Positions 54,930 through 64,000 of a DNA stretch of 64,000 nucleotides are shown here, in pieces. Positions within the stretch are counted from its first letter, which is position 1, and each line of letters starts with the position of its first letter. The stretch is taken from positions 9,279,501-9,343,500 of the forward strand of contig CM067544.1 of the NCBI GenBank assembly GCA_034509755.1. The letters are read 5' to 3'. The position numbers and the translations under genes are program-made. Source of the DNA: Anisodus tanguticus. Taxonomy: Eukaryota > Streptophyta > Magnoliopsida > Solanales > Solanaceae. The notes below the pieces were generated by a model. It was not told the origin of the DNA and searched no databases. It worked only from the letters and a program-made list of their open reading frames with translations.

Positions 54930-55151
54930 TAATTGTCTCAATTTATATGATATAGTTTGATTGGGCATGAAATTTTAGAAATATTGAATCTTGTGATTTA
55001 AAACAAGTTAAAAATATTTGTGTGGTTATAAATTATTTTGTTAAGCGTAAAAGGTTAAGTTTAAGTTAAATTGTTGTCAAATAAAAAAACGCGTCATTTT
55101 TTTGGGAACTGACTGAAAATGAAAGTGTCATAGAACTTGGGACAAAGGAAG
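54930..55151. mobile_element. Degenerate Stowaway-like MITE
   Basis: The left part TCTCAATTTATATGATATAG then TTTGATTGGGCATG, and the right part GTGTCATAGAACTTGGGACA then AAGGAAG followed by TA, fit a common Stowaway group of Solanaceae. The left terminus is blurred. Confidence 0.55.
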
Positions 55152-55339
55152 TACTATAATTTTGGAAGCTCTTTTAGTCGATGTTATTAATTTTACCTTC
55201 AAGTTTTACTTTACAGGAAATTTAATTAGCTTTGAGTTTAAACATGTTTTATAGAAGAAAATCAGTTCAAGTATTTTTCATGTTTCTTCGTTTTTCTATA
55301 TGGATTAGTTGATATAACATGATCACGTAAACAAGCTCG

Positions 55340-55384
55340 CTAATATATTTTTATGATCGTGCGAAGCGCATATATATTGATTAG
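55340..55384 (+). mobile_element. Possible degraded Helitron-like 3' terminus
   Basis: GATCGTGCGAAGCGCATATA then TATTGATTAGT resembles a Helitron end of the hairpin-spacer-CTAG-T form, with TTAG in place of CTAG. The hairpin is short. Weak call. Confidence 0.25.
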
Positions 55385-55696
55385 TATGGTAGTGAGTATT
55401 TGATTAGTATTAAAATACATGGAGCCAATTTGTGGTAGCATTGCGGTTAATTCTCCTGTCAAAAGCTTCGTTCTAAAGCAGACATAACAGTATGCACGTT
55501 CTGCACAATGTGTGTTTGTTTTCTTATTTAAAATTTGAATATGTTTATTTCAATTATTTATAGAATTAAATTTGGTTAATTTTTCACATGAAGAAAATAA
55601 GTAATTAATGTAAAATATTTATTACATGTTTAAAAAAATAATTTACTTATTTTCTTCATGTAAGAAATTAATCAAATTTAAAATAATTATCATTAA

Positions 55697-57622
55697 TGTA
55701 GCATCATGAACCATGGTTTGGGCGAAACACGGCACTCGGTGTCTGACTACATGTGACCGAGCGAACCGCATGGCTTGTTGAATCAACATGGGCATCAAAA
55801 CATACAATAATAATGTTCTAAAACATGTAAAACTGAATACTGGAAAGATAGTCTGAAATATCATAGCGGAAATAGTTTGAAAACAGTATTGACATGACAT
55901 GCTAAACTAGTCTATGAAACCTCTGAATATGAGTCTGACTACTAAAAATTATTTACCAGGACAAGGCCTTGGCATACCTCTATTGTAAAACATAATCATG
56001 AAAATAATTAAACTAACACCCCGAATGAAATGAGGCTCACTAATAGTTGATACTGATGAAATCCTAATGAGTGTACCCGTCGCCCTGAAACTCAGTACAT
56101 GCACCGTGAAGTGTAGGCCCCGGGAAAAAAGGGACGTGAGTACATTTGAATTGTATTGTATGTAAAACAACTGAAAGAATAAGCATGCACATGAGATAAT
56201 AGGAACTGAAACTGAAAATGTAACCTGAACATGAGCATGTATAATATCTTATATGAATATAATAAAGCATGGTAAATTATTTTAAGTAGGAGAGTTTTAG
56301 TATAACCAACATGAAACCACCACGCGAGAACGTAGCGTCTGATCTCTGCCCGATCAGCTAAGTCATCCCGTACCTGGCCTGGGTACGAGACATGAACATG
56401 AACATGACATGAATGGATCCGATAACCCGCAATGGGTAACATGAATGAATCGTCCTAATTAAGCGGAGCGATCCTTATCCTGCATTGGCATACGTAATTC
56501 AGGTATAAAGCCTTCTCGATAATTTGTGCAACTCTCAAAACATCAACATGGATATATTTGGCTTGTAAGTCCATGAATTTCATGAATATAACTTGTAGAC
56601 ATGATTTGTAAATGTAATTTAACATGAATATAAATACATACTATAAGTGGTGTGAAAACATGTAAAAATTTATGGATTAAGTAATAATGATTCATGACTT
56701 GTGTTTAATAAATCATGGGAATCAAAACATGTGTTCATATATTACGGACAGGGTCACGACAATCATAATGACATATCATGAATACAATTAACGAAAATAT
56801 GATGGAAGCATGGTATATATAGTTGTACATGTATATAGGGTCATCATGAATTAGATCAATCCCTAAGTATGAGGGAATTCGTGTGTTATGGATTAACAAT
56901 AATGTGGAGAAGAACAATGATGTTCCCATACATGGATAGAAGCTCTACATACCTTAATCGCTCTAAAACTTGTAATAAAGATCTGAACTTTGAAGAAGAA
57001 ACCCAAAGCCTGAACTTTAATCCCTTGAGTTAAGTTTTCTTGAAAACTCTAGGTTAGATACAATAAATTTCTACTTAGAATTCATGTGTATACGTTAGAA
57101 TCCACTTGGAATGTTTGGTATAGGCTTACCTTGGTGTATGAGAATGATGGGAGGAGAGAAGCTTCGTGATAGGGCTTGAAAATGATGAAAACTGATTTTT
57201 AGAACTGATTTCACGTATTTATATGTTTAGTCGTCGGGCTAGTTATACGGCTAAATTGTACGGTCCGTATAATTTGTACGCCGGAAAGTACGATCCGTAC
57301 ATAATTGTACGGTCCGTATAAACTGACAGTTATTTTATTGAATTTTCCAGTGAGCATCAAAAGTCTAGGGTCTTCTTACGGTCAAAAGGTAAGGTGCGTA
57401 TAACTTTATACGACCTGTATAAACCATCGTATTTCATCAATTTTCGACGGTCTATGTACGGTATAATTCTACGACCCGTATCATATTCTATGGTCCATAT
57501 AATCCTGGCGTGAAACAGGAATCACTGAACTGAAACAGATTTTTAATTTCACACTCCCCGTCTTGGTTTACTAAACTCCTGAATCATGAACATGATTTAG
57601 TTTGAAGGTATGAGGTATTACA
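55697..57622 (-). repeat. Solo LTR, same gypsy family as 3105-7476, with target duplication
   Basis: 1926 bp. On + it starts TGTAGCATCATGAACC and ends GGTATGAGGTATTACA. ATTAA flanks both sides exactly (55692-55696 and 57623-57627). As reverse complement it aligns with the LTR at 5903-7476: TGTAATACCTCATACC start, ACGGTCCGT-type palindromes (57250-57490), the GAGTTTCAGGG block, and the CGAGTGCCGTGTT end. No internal sequence is present, so LTR-LTR recombination removed it. Confidence 0.9.
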
Positions 57623-58421
57623 ATTAATAAATAATACAATAAAAATACAAAATAAATTAGAAAGCAATCTCAACTTTTCATGCTCATAAAGTCCACGTGT
57701 CAGCCATTTGTAGGTGCATTGACAATTACTATAGCAAAAACTAATGAAACGGAGTCAAACCATTGAAATAGGACTTACAAATTTGAGAAACACAAGTTAT
57801 AATTGTATGTGGCAAATGAAACTTGAGAAGATTTGGCAAATAGGCCACTTTGAAATTTAAATTGGCCTTTTTTAAATTTATTTTTATGGATTATGGTTTC
57901 GAATATGTGGGTCCGGGGTTACTTTCATAATTTTTAGAAGTTTAGAGTTTTAAACTTCTACTCTCTCTCTTCAGTTGCTTTCACTTTCCCAATTTGACCT
58001 CTCTCTTCGAATTTCAGTGCACTCTTCGTCTCTCCCTAGCTCGGATACTGTCTAGGCGTCATTCTTAGGTAAGTATTTTTTTTCAACTTCGTCGAAGCAT
58101 TTTGAGCACCATATTGCCTTGAAAGTTGTTTTTTATCTTGATAAAACCTAGTGTTCATAAATTTCTGATTTTTTTCAAAATTTTGAAAGTTTAGCCTTTT
58201 TGTCGAAATATGTCTTTTTTCTACTTATTTTGGTTGTTTCGATCATGCTTTTTACTGTTTCTAATTTTTTTAAAATATATCATCTGGTCTATTAATAGAC
58301 TTTTTGGTCCATTATTGTTTCTATATCGTGGTTGACCAACTTCACTCTATTATCTATACGTAGATCATAAAGAATAGTTAAAAGTAGAGTAAGAGGAGGA
58401 AAAATAGCCACTCATCCTGAA
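57623..58421. other. 5' flank of the DUF1985/Ulp1-like relic
   Basis: AT-rich. A CT-rich TTCTACTCTCTCTCTTCAG run near 57955-57973 and a GT-like donor region near 58068 (TTCTTAGGTAAGTATT) may be an untranslated first exon and intron start of the following relic. No coding region is supported. Confidence 0.35.
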
Positions 58422-60124
58422 ATGGTTCAAACTCGTTCTGGTGTCAATCCTAATGATAAAAAAAAATAGATGAAGAAGTACGACGAGATGGAAAAAGAAA
58501 AAGAACTGTAGAATATGATAATAAGGCCTACTCATACCTCATGGATCAGAATGATGATTATAGTGTGGCTGGTAGTGAAGGAGATAGAGTTGAGGGTGAT
58601 AGTTATATTTATGATGATGGCTCAAAGGAGTCTGATAACGATGAAGATGTTGATCCTATGTCCTTGCTATATTGTGCAAAGACAATCAATGTGGAGAAGT
58701 ATGATTTGATTAATTGGCTGGATGATTATGAAGCTTTTCCAGAAAAAATTTCATTAGGAGCAGGCTGACCTTGTTAGATGAATTTAAACAAGTGTTGAAA
58801 GATAAAAAAAATCAGGAAAATGTTCAAGCATTCCTATTTTTATAACTTTAGAAAGGTCTCTGAACACTTCATCAAATTCAATGGACAAATGGTGTGATAG
58901 AGTATAGACTGTGTGTTATTTATTTTTACATTCAGTGATGATTTGTGTGATTATAGGTCTTGTCATATGAAGCTTTCCCTTCACTTGAAAGGAATACCGA
59001 AAAATCAGATGAGGTTTTTTTGCCTATTCCTAGGATCCTTAGGTGGCACACCACAAAATTTGAGCAATTTAGTGAAGGTGATCCATTTATGGCTGGAGCA
59101 TGAGCTTCAAAGATATAAATTTGGAGTGTATTGTCAATTTATTTGCAAACATAGAAGCTAAATGTTAATATTTTATTTATTTGTAGGTTGTGCACTTTTA
59201 CATCATCCCTACAGTGCGTGAGATGGATGAGGATTACATGAACTTTTTGCCATATGATGATGAGGAGAATGATCCCATCATAGATAACTTGAAGCATGAA
59301 TTGGAAGGCGTGATTGTATTTCTTTCATCAAAGCATCCTTCGACGACTCCTAGTAGGTTTGGAAAGGAGCCCGATGAGGCTTTTGATGTGGAGGTTACTC
59401 ATTCTGAAGATATTGGTGGTAATTCAGTCGCAAACGATGATGGGAGACATGTTGGTGTTAGTACATCTAGGGATCGTGCCAAATCAAATGGGTCCAATCA
59501 GTGCAGTTGAAGAAGGAGAAATTGAAGCATCGTGTGGATAGGATGGAAGAGTGTTTGAATACTCTTGTCGCTTACGTTGAGAGGGGGGGATTTAGAAGGA
59601 TCGAGAAAGCGGCGAAGAAGGAGAGGACTCTCAAAGACAAAGGTGAACAATTTGAATTTTTTTATTGTAACTATATTGTATGCGATATGTATTATTGTTA
59701 ATTATGTTCAAAAAATGAAGTGTAAGCACTTGTGCAAAAATTTGGCATCATCCGTAGTCCAACTGCTGAGGTTGAGAAGGTTGATGTCCCTATACCAGCT
59801 GCCTAGGTTGAGAACATTGATGTCCCTACTGCTGACCTTGAGAAGCTCGTTCCTATGTCAGTTGTTGAAGTTGAGAAGGCACCAAAGGTTCCTGCGCTAG
59901 TTGCTGAAGTTGAGAAGGTAGCAGAGGTCCCTGTGCCAACTGCTCAAGTTGAGAAGGCAATAAAGGTCCTTGTGTCAGCTGCTCATGATGAGAAGACAGT
60001 AAATGTCCCTGCTCAAGTTAATGACAAGGTTGTTTCTGCTACGAGTCAAGTTGAAGTTGAGCTTGACAATAAAAAGATTGTCGCGGGCGTTATCGTCCAG
60101 ATTAATGCTTCTTTAGATAATTAA
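58422..60124 (+). pseudogene. Decayed transposon-borne ORF, DUF1985/Ulp1-associated type
   Basis: Starts MVQTRSGVNPNDKKK then a stop. Further pieces: YSVAGSEGDRVEGDSYIYDD..NINVEKYDLINWL (58541-58768), a middle part with several stops (58913-59161), VREMDEDYMNFLPYDDEEND (59190-59510), a charged coiled-coil-like segment LKHRVDRMEECLNTLVAYVE (59501-59690) and a C-terminal array of about 16-residue repeats (VEKVAEVPVPTAQ-type, 59750-60124). I recall such proteins from Solanaceae Mutator-like elements, where a DUF1985/Ulp1-protease gene rides with the transposase. No protease catalytic triad is readable. Stops and frameshifts make it non-functional. Confidence 0.5.
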
Positions 60125-60582
60125 TTTGGTATTTAGGTTGTAACAAACAAGTAAATTTCTTTTGTGGATGTGTGGTGGTGGATGACAAACAATCACTAGT
60201 AGTTGCTAATTATGATTGGTTTAACAAATAATTAATTTGACTGTTTTTGCTTTTGAATTGTGACACATTTTGAATGTTTTCATAAATGACTTTTTTTACA
60301 AGTTGTAGGTCAATTATTTTGGGTGTGCTGAATTATTTTGTATCTAATTGTGCTTTGTTACCTTTTGAATTTGAATGTGCTTGAGATGTTTTGGATAATT
60401 AAGACATTTTGGGGGTTAAAATGGAGGAGTTTGATGTAGAAGATGGAGGAGTTTGAGTAAGAAAAGAGACAATGAAGGAGTCTGTTTTATATAGGTAAGG
60501 GGAAGAAGTTACCCTTGTAAATTTAATTTTTTCTGATTTTATTACCGTTGGAACAAACTGTGGTCAATCAGTCGAAATAATG
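60125..60582. other. Flank between the ORF relic and the foldback element
   Basis: AT-rich. GTTTGATGTAGAAGATGGAG-type purine-rich direct repeats occur near 60430-60470. No gene is supported. Confidence 0.4.
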
Positions 60583-62095
60583 CTTAGTGTACTGAGTAAA
60601 CTATAAAGCACACGACTAATAAACCACATTTATCTATAACAGCTTAGTGCACAAGAGTATTATAGACCACTTTGTCGATGATAAACCATCCCTCTAGTGT
60701 AGATTTAGCGAATGGTCTATAATTGACTATTTGTTATATATAGACCATGGTCAATATTTATCTAAAAAGACAATAAATAAATAAAATAAAATAAATAAAA
60801 GGCCTTGATGATATTTAAACATTATAAGAACTCTTTATTACATCACATGAAAGTCCTCATCCATTATATACATGATCCAAAGAGTTTTAGGACAGGGAAT
60901 GATCCTTAAATCACTAATATTTGTCTAAAAATGAAATAAATAAATAAAATAAAATGATTTTATGATATTTAAACATACTAAAAACTCTTTAATACATCAT
61001 ATGAAAGTCCTCATCCATTATACACATTATTCAAATAGTTTTAGGACAAGTAATGATCCTTAAATCACTAATATTTGTCTAAAAAGCAATAAATAAATAA
61101 AATAAAATGACTTGATGATATTTAAACATACTAATAACTCTTTAATACATCATATGAGAGTGCTCATCCATTATACACATGATCTAAAGAGTTTTTGGAT
61201 AAGAAATAGTCGCTAATATTTGTCTAAAAAGACAATAAATAAAATGACTTGATGATATTTAAACATACTAAGAACTATTTAATACATCATATGAGAATCC
61301 TCGTTCATTATACACATGATCCAAAGAATTTTAGGACAAGGAATGAATGTCCTTACAATAAGGTTGTGATTTGAGAACAATAACCTAGTGCATGACTAAT
61401 TGGATGATAGCATTCTAAAACTATTTGGATCACGTGTATAAGGGTAGCGGACTCTCGTATGATGTATTAAAGAGTTCTTAGTATATTTAAATATCATTAA
61501 GTCATTTTATTTATTTTATTTTATTTATTTAATGCCTTTTAGATAAATATAAGTGATTTAAGGATTATTATTTGTCCAAAAACTATTTGAATCATGTGTA
61601 TAATGGATGAAGACTCTCATATGATGTATTAAAGAGTACTTAGTATGTTTAAATATCATCAAGGCCTTTTATTTATTTTATTTGATTTATTTATTATATT
61701 TTTAGATAAATATTGACCCTGGTCTATATATAACAATATGTCGATTATAGGCCATTCGCAAAACCTAGACTAGACGATTGTTGTTGGCAATTGACAACGA
61801 TAGGTTTATACTTTATAGTATACCAATGGACGATTGCTTAGATTTGGGGTTTGGAGTTTGAGTTTTTTATATATATATATATATACACACACTTTACTTT
61901 AAGTAATGAAAAAAGTCAACTATTTATATGATATAAATATATTATTATAAATTATATTCTTATATAACTATTTTATTAAATACTTAATTTATAGTATTTA
62001 ATAAATTTATAAAAATTATTAAGTTTTTAAAATAGCATTATCTATAATACTCATGTGCACTTAGCCGTGTGATTTATAATTTACCTAGTACACTT
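60583..62095. mobile_element. Foldback-like element: tandem repeats inside long inverted arms
   Basis: Outer ends: left CTTAGTGTACTGAGTAAACT through AAGCACACGACTAA and CTTAGTGCACAAGAGTATTA; right, as complement, CAAGTGTACTAGGTAAATTA through AATCACACGGCTAA and GTGCACATGAGTATTA. Inside, left arm 60700-61345 and right arm 61410-61790 are inverted copies: TTTAGCGAATGGTCTATAAT against the complement of ATTATAGGCCATTCGCAAAA. The left arm holds four tandem units and the right arm two. The 65-bp centre is unique. No coding capacity and no clear target duplication. Confidence 0.75.
60769..61345 (+). repeat. Tandem array of about four 137-154-bp units
   Basis: The landmark ATATTTAAAC recurs at 60811, 60965, 61118 and 61255 (spacings 154, 153, 137). 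Each unit holds AATAAATAAAATAAAATGA-like sequence, ACTCTTTAATACATCATATG, CCTCATCCATTATACACATG and TTTTAGGACAAG. Two inverted units lie at about 61410-61700. Confidence 0.85.
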
Positions 62096-62327
62096 GGAAC
62101 AGAAAAGAAAAAAATTACAGAAAACAATCGAAAACATAACTGAAATACAACACAAAATGCAAAAATCACAAGAAAGATGTATATCAAACAAACAACCCCA
62201 ATATTCATTTAATTTCATTCAACAAAAGCAACACATCTATACAAAAGCTTTCATATATAAAGCCCAAAAGCTTCCATCTACTACTCTCATAAATGAAAGC
62301 TTTGCAAAAACTAACAATGAAATAAAA

Positions 62328-62715
62328 TTAAACTAAAATAACTAGGAGGTTGCAGGGGGTGATGAGGGTATCGACGTCAACATTGCTCATTTGTAGGATC
62401 ACACGAAGAAGGCGCATGATCATGTAGAGAGCGGTGTCAATCCTTTTTCTGTTCTCTCTGAGGCTCCTGAAAAGCCTCGCAAAATCATTTCGGAGTAGGA
62501 GAACGTCGGGCGATGGGGCTTGAAAACGTTGGTGTCTCGCTGTACGACCTCTGATTCTTTTCGTCATTGGAAGGTTGAAGGTTTTTGGGACTGTGAATGG
62601 AGTTTCTGTATATTTCAAAGTGACAAGAGACTATAGACAACCACCGATATATAGATTGTTTCATTGGGTATTTAAAAGGCCAGCCAATGGATGATCGACG
62701 CGTGGCTGGGCGCAT
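62328..62715 (-). CDS. Unrecognised minus-strand open frame
   Basis: A frame of 96 codons (62618-62328) begins near MKYTETPFTVPKTFN and includes an Arg-rich RIRGRTARHQRF and a LRNDFARLFRSLRENRKRI stretch. A second frame (62715-62485) overlaps it upstream. It lies downstream of the transposase on the same strand, so it may be part of that element. I do not recognise the family, and it could be chance. Confidence 0.25.
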
Positions 62716-63053
62716 GAACGTAGCATTTGGTATCAGATTGATAAGATGTAATTCTGCAATTTTTTTAAAACTTAATTAGTACGTTTTTAAGTTCAAAATG
62801 AATAAGAATTTTGCGGGAATATAGACCGCTAGAAGGGACGATTACAATTGAAATATGTGGTATTATATAACAAGTGTCAGGTGTAGTATAAACCCATGCT
62901 ATTATATGATAGACTAAAACAAAGTTGATTAATATTGAACTAGCATTCAAAAACTCATAATTAATACATTAGCAGAAATTAAAATTCAAAACACAACAAA
63001 AATACATTGAAATGAAAAACATTCAGGTGGGATGATCTCTCAAATATCGACAC
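62716..63053. other. Spacer next to the transposase relic
   Basis: No gene is supported. Short minus-strand frame at 62765-62950 has no motif. AT-rich. Confidence 0.4.
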
Positions 63054-64000
63054 GTTATTTTCTTGTGGCCACTTCCCTTGCAAATTGAGCACTTGTTTCT
63101 CTTCCCTTTTGTACTTCCACTAGACTTGAAAGATTCTTCGATGCCGGGAGTACGCTTCATTTTCTTTCTTTCAATTTTGGGCGTGTAAATCGGTGGAAAA
63201 TGTACATTTTAGCATACTCCTCTAGCATATTTCATTCTGACTTTGGAGGGACTATATAAATAATTTCAGCAAATGCAAGAATGTAAGATTGAACTTTATA
63301 CATATATGAAGAATACTTGTAAATGCTTGTACCATATACATATTTGTACTTCAACATCAATGATGTCATCGCGTGAGCACACAGTAATGTTACCAAGTCA
63401 TAGTCTCTGCAAGAACATGTTTTGTTCAATAGATTGACTTTAGCATTCGCGTCACTGCCGACTACGGTGAACTCGTTAGCATCCCCATTTATATTATTGA
63501 CATACAAGAAGTCATCCTCATTCATCTTTTCCTTTAGCGTCTTTTCAGCTTTAAGCACAAATAAATTGATTGAATTGTTCACATTTGCATATCTCTGTCT
63601 GAAAATATTAGTTCTCCTCCTAGAAACATAATTGACTATGACAGTCACATGATACTCTCTTTCATCCTTCAACATTGAGTTTAGCGACTCTGAAATATTT
63701 GTGGTTAGCACATCATACATGTTTTCTGAAAAATGTGTCATGCTCCACTTGTCAAATCCTACATCAAATTCGAGGCAATTAACTGCTTCAGGGCATTTAT
63801 CCCTGAATTTCTGAAAATGCTCGTTGAACTCCTGGTAACGATATGCCTTTGTTGCATTATAGCAACAATGAAGAGCGTCTCTTCCACATTGGTAATTCTT
63901 TCTAAGGGTTTCAGCAAGATGTTTCATGCAAAGTCCATGATGGGCATACTTAAAAATTCTTGAAACACCGTTGACTATGCTCTTGTGCTTATCAGAGATG
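63054..64000 (-). pseudogene. Mutator-like (MuDR-type) transposase, C-terminal part
   Basis: The frame runs in from beyond the right edge: ISDKHKSIVNGVSRIFKYAHH, GLCMKHLAETLRKNYQCG, then SMTHFSENMYDVLTTNISES and LNSMLKDEREYHV. A SWIM zinc finger follows (CSCRDYDLVTLLCAHAM, CxC..CxH). After PPKSE a TGA stands where Trp (TGG) is usual in this family. Past one frameshift, PPIYTPKIERKK and a CCHC knuckle (CSICKGSGHKKITC) end at about 63054. The DDE N-terminal part is outside the window. The nonsense codon and frameshift make this copy defective. Confidence 0.85.

Noticed and set aside
54113..54955. Three adjacent plus-strand frames as exons of one gene
   Set aside because: No domain, no consistent splice phases and no codon-use signal; hydrophobic AT-rich frames are expected by chance.
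60769..61345. Possible CRISPR-like array
   Set aside because: Units are about 150 bp with no short repeat-spacer pattern, partly inverted, in plant nuclear DNA. It is a tandem/foldback repeat.

Overview
This is a nuclear genomic window from a dicot plant, most likely a member of the Solanaceae. The reasons are spliced GT-AG genes, eukaryotic tRNA genes, AT-rich intergenic DNA, a plastid-type fructokinase resembling tomato FRK3, and many short repeats that match SINE types I know from Solanaceae: (TTG)n-tailed TS-like, T-tailed Au-like and A-tailed SolS-like. The species cannot be named from the sequence alone.

Five host protein genes and two tRNA genes are supported. They are: a single-exon calmodulin-like (CML) gene at 1856-2278 (-); a seven-exon plastid fructokinase gene at 20558-27639 (+); a polcalcin-type two-EF-hand gene at 29544-29798 (+); a six-exon receptor-like cytoplasmic kinase at 31296-33716 (-); a double-stranded-RNA-binding protein gene at about 45860-48473 (+); and convergent tRNA-Ser(AGA) at 44531-44612 (+) and tRNA-Asn(GTT) at 44702-44775 (-). 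For the spliced genes I chose splice sites by GT/AG, phase and domain continuity. The joined reading frames stay open and keep the family motifs.

Most of the rest is transposon debris. Region by region: 0.8-1.6 kb Stowaway-like MITEs; 3105-7476 an internally deleted Ty3/gypsy element with a perfect 5-bp target duplication; 7.8-9.9 kb two MITEs and a TRIM; 11.6-11.9 kb a copia relic; 12.5 kb a Helitron-like terminus; 13.7-18.6 kb a damaged Ty1/copia element; 20.0-27.5 kb the fructokinase gene, with a MITE in intron 1 and an RTE LINE plus an inverted second LINE tail in intron 5; 28.3-28.8 kb a DNA transposon with target duplication; 34-39 kb mostly plain intergenic DNA; 40.8-43.7 kb a SINE and tangled LTR pieces; 45.5 kb a hAT MITE beside the dsRNA-binding gene and a second TRIM downstream in its 3' region; 49.7-54.1 kb SINEs, a gypsy LTR and a broken copia element; 55.7-57.6 kb a solo LTR with target duplication; 58.4-64.0 kb a decayed Mutator-type region. 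The last region has a DUF1985/Ulp1-like ORF relic on +, a foldback-like inverted-repeat element at about 60583-62095, and a MuDR-type transposase fragment with SWIM and zinc-knuckle motifs on -, running off the right edge.

The host genes do not form an operon or an obvious pathway. Two of them (CML and polcalcin) are calcium sensors, the CML promoter carries a tight cluster of CGCG motifs, and the fructokinase feeds plastid or vascular carbon metabolism. The most interesting material is the structural detail of the repeats, plus a possible frame-controlling alternative splice donor in the dsRNA-binding protein gene.
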